From NCBI GenBank assembly GCA_948467875.1, contig CAOKFZ010000003.1, forward strand, positions 1 through 64,000: 64,000 nucleotides of DNA. The letters run 5' to 3'. Below the pieces are notes generated by a model. The model saw nothing but the letters and a program-made list of their open reading frames with translations. It was not told the origin of the DNA and made no database searches. The stretch is from an uncultured Clostridium sp. (GTDB lineage Bacteria; Bacillota; Clostridia; TANB77; CAG-508). How positions within the stretch are numbered: position 1 is the stretch's first letter; each line of letters starts with the position of its first letter. Positions 61,701 through 64,000 of this stretch are shown here, piece after piece. The translations under genes were made by a program, and so were the position numbers.

Positions 61701-62020
61701 TTGACGCCTTCTTTCATTTGGCTCAAAACATACGCTTGCTCTGGCGTACAAGTTTCAATACTTTTAACATAAAAATCAGCTTGACCACTTGTTAATGGCT
61801 GTCCATGTGCATTACAAAGCATATTCCAGTTTGCACTTGACATCAAATCTGGCAAACCAATTCGCATTTGCTCCCCAATCGTTGCATCAATATTTTGACT
61901 ATATTGGTTCTTTTTAAACGAATATTCTGCTAAAAAGTCGGCATAAGACTTATGAGCCGTCATCGTCATCATGAAAATTAATATTAAAATCAGTAAAATC
62001 TTTTTCACATTTTTTATCAT
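55757..62020 (-). CDS. Giant surface protein with Cna-B-like and SdrD-like repeats and PPTG sorting signal
   Basis: About 2,087 residues. Signal peptide (about 1-30); four tandem repeats of 100-125 residues starting near 355, 473, 587 and 713, each ending in a pattern like WxGDxAPxYxVxE; two SdrD_B/Cna-B-like modules near 852 (MSGVVWIDE) and 1447 (VNGVAWEDN, YTFNNVPAGDYVVRF); C-terminal SPPTGS, a membrane helix and a KKK tail, i.e. an LPXTG-like sorting signal. The start at 62020 has AAAGGAGG upstream; the longer ORF begins with a GTG. It is tandem to the gene at 62025 with 4 bases between, so an operon. It is probably an adhesin or pilus-like anchor. Confidence 0.88.
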   Translation of the reverse strand: MIKNVKKILLILILIFMMTMTAHKSYADFLAEYSFKKNQYSQNIDATIGEQMRIGLPDLMSSANWNMLCNAHGQPLTSGQADFYVKSIETCTPEQAYVLSQMKEGVNSYGAPDNYNEIQKAWYNLQGTSGIGENTLANTAKAYQSFVSKITTGDVSSPSTYVDTTNKATEETIKFPAIKEEKELLAFNVLDESGKLTGEKASKLENNVNVQFKEDTQKYMIGPISINYVEQSTNGVDFGALCGFDIYTDASNEAVPKDKWRFVWKTTHDDQFEYPHSDDVFYIELDYIEGATMITGMDIDYKYLIVGGTYEILEGKLNDGLLPKDQQELVLANRAARWYETVKIHKSTKPEDSDEHEGSIIIRKIALGENGKEMTADEVKEKFSGANQYFTFSVRLNYADGKNETLFARVRAGEAVKVGPISWKGDTAPTYEVHEMLPENEAWKFVDMTDNRNGSLVTNETIEITARNQINKRHSNKIRLMKAITDAADHDEVFEFKITVTYPDGKTEEEILPIVVAKGTLTSENYSKEYVWYGDETPSYEVIELETADSKLYPNRYITPATGKLDGSTVQFDVQASNHKPDMPDEHVGFLTIEKALMNGQVTDDTFDFRVTVNGVSTTPNGVQSFDVLGVKAGEKKGPYAFIWKGDTAPTFVVEEININNAEAKVNKIEATVVDKDGKVQSAGEQQGNSISGRLVADGEANISAKFTNDMTKHSGGLRVEKDIETTEKISKDTLAKDGTKFDVEVVISGTFVHNGKTYENSTEVIKKSLPEDGKWSFEVSDVVWYGSKAPTFTVRETNLPKGWRLKGITYSDVVDQTSSEQGHSLIDGKVIDAKIINELPVITLIDLTFSMSGVVWIDETLDTKNEDTYYNAPNGVYDEGDTPKENAEVTVYKVVYDANGKEVSREIAKAYKDTSNNEVTYPIITKSDGRWDVPRIPVPTVTDEEKQKGYTARYDVEFVYDGQTYEPTEFLAYQIRGNNKIKNTGSNAEKAAAYKAAKTSVKDRYAKDSMALATPENANKVITNVAGKTEINANGDTTGTATLADGRQVDLKYHADNAGDEYPVRSSLITTTENGLVSDIFRATARTSVGDLTFPFDVDAYDGSSLTNVDKTITDNGIQESYKFIAVYNYCLNINLGLKRRTTADVALSKTLDNAKVVVKEKLYQYNYSGHFDLTEEKLNSLDKDIKVTGENVGETIEYALGLYRSDYYYRAEMYKTGTDQNIYDKLETFYKALPNVNNKTVKDTQMDIFLTYKIKLSNSSSAYDVKINSIDDYYDSSFELVKEDVTKYLKTQTVGGKETDINGELKVADGCKENWETTKTGLVGADKDKNDTNIHYNKMTLNNANILLAPGEQKELIVTFKVKKDQDTTYNIDDSVILGLKCNVAEIASYTTYDTGTSNVAGKVDRDSAPSNVAIATNNSKKWYEDDTFAAPQLNINLVAENQDRTVNGVAWEDNSKDTNTENPGYNQQVGNGIKEDNEVGIEGLTTQFVEKVMVPDVAGNYTEYDYIWPTAENLDCLNGRTLEEVTGGFSSRITTQDEGKYTFNNVPAGDYVVRFVYGDDFANKIASADYSTAKYYNGQDYKSTTLKADVKGGAPDKYVRADSYLDIETTNQNAEIKNTAIDNEVRRLEVVEKSRTIDYNNGSVMAGYQEDLFKDYYMFADTLKLDMNIEFSGYGTAGYNYDIKNVNFGLEERPITQITLDKQIEEITLTTSDGNTIMDAKYNINYAVDDRGEITATVELDTANSYGIDNLQALNRDLATNQGFRYINIDFDILEGTTISVKYRFTAINTGEVDRTGWLADSSFDWDNGGFEPECKRLATRLATYKKDGNSLKNDNEIGHYVGSIYYLGAVGDQADSVVTSRVRQLVDYIDNDVTFDASLNAVANMSWSNAEIEELRNHIDPSMIQNIDGVDTIVDEDGISYNTDRRNNLVLSVDNDRTSDTIHNGEFIVHLTPYVAATSTGTPYSSSMSLLVTRYVSADADDLQIDNVAEIIRYENVVGRRDELTIPGNQNPANALDTEINTETTVSAGMKYERDTSATEVITLSPPTGSSLAVWKMQMAAASAIGLVILCGGIIWIKKKVLK

Positions 62021-62024
62021 AAGC

Positions 62025-64000
62025 CTAAACACCTCCTTTTCTCTTTGATTTCACAATTCCATAGGTGCCAAATGTCACAGCACATCCAATTAGCAAACTC
62101 ATGATAATCACTGATGTGTAAATCAATGTCTCACCTGTGCTAACTGTAATAATCATATCAGCTGTTGACATGTCATCTTCGCCTTGCGCTTTATTGGCTG
62201 TTTTTGAATTATGATCTGATATACCATAAATATTAAAGTCTTTCGAAATTTCTGCTGTGTTACTTACATTTCCTGTATTTTCTGTATTCATTTTCTTAGT
62301 AAGAACCAATTTCAATTCTTTACTTTCGCCTGCCTTTAACTCTGTATCAGCCAATGCTTTGGTATATAAATTGCCATCTGTTCCTGTGTACCAATCGCCA
62401 TTTAGATTAGAATTAAATGACATTCCTTGTGGCAAATAATCCACAATTTCTGAAGCATAACCTGCTACATCGCCGTTATTCGTAACTTTAAAGGTATATT
62501 CAATATACACATCTGTTCCTGCCAAATATTTTGCTCGAATACCATACTGTGCCAATTTTGCATGGTCAAATTCCTCTTTTTGCGTTCCTTGCGAATTTTG
62601 AACTGTAATCTTCGTAATGGATTTATCCAACGCCAAACTAAATTTTTGTGCTTCTACAAATCCAATATCAATATTAGAAACATTGGCTCCGTTTACGTTA
62701 ATCACATCTGTCACAGCGCCATTTTCTTCTCTGCCATCTTGCTCAATCTTCGTCGTAACCGCATCTGAATTAATGTTTGACTCAATGCCTTCTTTGCGAT
62801 ATGTCGTCGTTGTGTACAAAACCGTATCATATTTGAATAATACTAAGTATGAACCATTTTGAACACCTGAGAACGTGTATTCTCCTCTGCTATTGGTTGT
62901 CGTTGTTCCTTTAATCATGCCTGATGTACTATCCACCAACATTGCTGTAATATTTGGCATTCTACTTTCTGCCTCTTCTCTCATGCCATTTTCGTTCGCA
63001 TCCAACCATGCCAAACCACTAATTTTATAGGTTTTCGTAATATCATTATAATTGTTATTTGTGCCTGATGATGTCACACCATTGTTGCTTGAAGTTCCTT
63101 CTTCGTCTTCTTCATTTTCTTCTGCTTGAATAATATGTGTTACTGGATTACTTACCACTTCGTCAATATTAGCACTTGAAAGCTTTCCTTCATTTGTGAC
63201 TGATTTCTCTCTTTCTCCGCCAAGGTTTGAAGCAATCGCTTGTACATTAACATCAATTTCTGATTCTGCTGGAACTGTCAATGCCACTTCCGCTACTTGT
63301 GTTTCTGACATATTATTTTCAAATTCTTCTCCATCTAACGAGTAAGCTATTTTGCGGATAATCAATCCACTTGGCACAACATCTGTTAGCAGCACATTGG
63401 TTGCATCTGCGGCACCTTCATTTTTAATAGTAAATGTATAATCAATGATTTCGCCTTCTTTTACATATGTTGACGTTGCTGAATTTTGCGTAACACTGAT
63501 ACTACTTTTTCCAATATTCACAATCATATCTTGTGCTTTATATGTGTCTGTTCCACTTGCTGAAACTTCTGTCATAATTTTGACACTTTTTCCTGTGATT
63601 CCTCCAGGCAATTCTCCAACTATCACATTAAAATACAAACCTACACTTTCGCCAGCCTTTAATTGTCCAATATTCCAAGTTACTTTTCGTGAGTTACTGT
63701 CATAAATAGCATCTTCGCCCAAATACACCGAACCACTTGAAAAATCAATTTCTTCTGGTAAACTTGAAACAACTTTTACATTATTTTGAACATCATTTGT
63801 CAAGTTTTGCACTTCAATAATAAATGGTAATGGTCTTCCTTTTCTAAACATCTCTTCTGGATAATCATAATGCATATATTGTTTAATCGCAATCTCTGAC
63901 CTTTTAATTATCACATCATCTAATTTTTGTATTAATTCTTTTTTCAAATCTTTGGCTGTTGCCGTTGCTGTTAATTCAATTTTGCTATTTTCTTCTACAA
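62025..64000 (-). CDS. Surface protein with DUF11-like repeats, N-terminus outside the window
   Basis: The reading frame stays open to the right edge (the visible part is about 657 residues), so the start lies outside; an in-frame TTG at 63947 is probably not the start. Visible parts: DUF11-like repeat YVKEGEIIDYTFTIKNEGAA, split as EIIDYTFTIKN (about residues 180-195 of the visible part), an SdrD_B module (YKISGLAWLDANENG, YTFSGVQNGSYLVLFKY), a second DUF11-like part (VYIEYTFKVTNNGDVAGY) and a C-terminal membrane helix after VSTGETL. Extracytoplasmic; anchored by the C-terminus. Confidence 0.85.
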   Translation of the reverse strand, partial: VEENSKIELTATATAKDLKKELIQKLDDVIIKRSEIAIKQYMHYDYPEEMFRKGRPLPFIIEVQNLTNDVQNNVKVVSSLPEEIDFSSGSVYLGEDAIYDSNSRKVTWNIGQLKAGESVGLYFNVIVGELPGGITGKSVKIMTEVSASGTDTYKAQDMIVNIGKSSISVTQNSATSTYVKEGEIIDYTFTIKNEGAADATNVLLTDVVPSGLIIRKIAYSLDGEEFENNMSETQVAEVALTVPAESEIDVNVQAIASNLGGEREKSVTNEGKLSSANIDEVVSNPVTHIIQAEENEEDEEGTSSNNGVTSSGTNNNYNDITKTYKISGLAWLDANENGMREEAESRMPNITAMLVDSTSGMIKGTTTTNSRGEYTFSGVQNGSYLVLFKYDTVLYTTTTYRKEGIESNINSDAVTTKIEQDGREENGAVTDVINVNGANVSNIDIGFVEAQKFSLALDKSITKITVQNSQGTQKEEFDHAKLAQYGIRAKYLAGTDVYIEYTFKVTNNGDVAGYASEIVDYLPQGMSFNSNLNGDWYTGTDGNLYTKALADTELKAGESKELKLVLTKKMNTENTGNVSNTAEISKDFNIYGISDHNSKTANKAQGEDDMSTADMIITVSTGETLIYTSVIIMSLLIGCAVTFGTYGIVKSKRKGGV

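Overview
The window reads as a chromosome segment of an AT-rich, anaerobic Bacillota organism, most likely an uncultured gut-type Clostridia. The evidence is AT-rich codon use, strong GGAGG ribosome sites, a SAM-I (S-box) riboswitch before metK, a minD-minE-rodA cluster, a SpoIIQ-like M23 protein, a candidate GerS-like LolA-fold protein, a BRO-type gene in a mobile element and very large surface proteins with DUF11-like and SdrD-like repeats. Nothing in the window fixes the species. Most housekeeping genes lie on the minus strand; many plus-strand genes are short, single, and carry their own promoter and terminator.

Layout. 0-1.5 kb: an XRE regulator cut by the window edge, an acetyltransferase and a MarR repressor, linked by three copies of a double palindrome that is probably the MarR operator. 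1.5-9 kb: SpoIIQ-like M23 protein, metK with its S-box, two small membrane proteins, pcrA and purB. 9-18 kb: an M20 dipeptidase, a TelA / von Willebrand factor A / membrane-protein operon, an HD-GYP response regulator and tex. 18-26.3 kb: a BlaI-like regulator, an ABC-F ATPase, a type III toxin-antitoxin-like locus (ToxN/AbiQ family), VanZ, and a minus-strand group of acetyltransferase-YoaP, radical SAM, GyrI-like and WYL-regulator genes. This stretch carries seven copies of one palindrome (TATGACAT-N4-ATGTCATA). 26.3-35 kb: tRNA-Met(CAT), mazF, dus, rodA-minE-minD and several orphan genes.

35.33-49.67 kb is a 14.3-kb integrative element inserted in a ZIP-family metal transporter gene. The two halves of the transporter lie at the two ends and rejoin in frame. 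A 16-bp core (ATTCCTTCTGGTACAT) is repeated at both junctions and is flanked inside the element by near-perfect inverted arms, as expected for a large serine recombinase; that recombinase is encoded near the left end. Cargo: a DUF4143 ATPase, two XRE regulators, a BlaI regulator, a nitroreductase, an SDR oxidoreductase, an AAA ATPase plus subtilase pair matching the IetAS anti-phage system, a divergent DUF3892 gene with a highly structured leader RNA, a replication-relaxation-like pair, a BRO-N protein, and repeated hairpin modules. No relaxase or conjugation channel is visible.

49.7-64 kb: a second radical SAM gene, PAP2 phosphatase, HAD hydrolase, membrane proteins, an acetyltransferase, a MerR-type regulator, HU, and two tandem surface proteins, one about 2,087 residues with a PPTG-type sorting signal and the other running off the right edge.

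The most interesting places are the ietAS/DUF3892 control region (mirror-image promoters in an 11-bp dyad plus a multi-helix leader), the seven-palindrome WYL neighbourhood, the ToxIN-like locus with a shortened toxin, the repeated hairpin modules in the element, and a promoter class shared by unrelated orphan genes.
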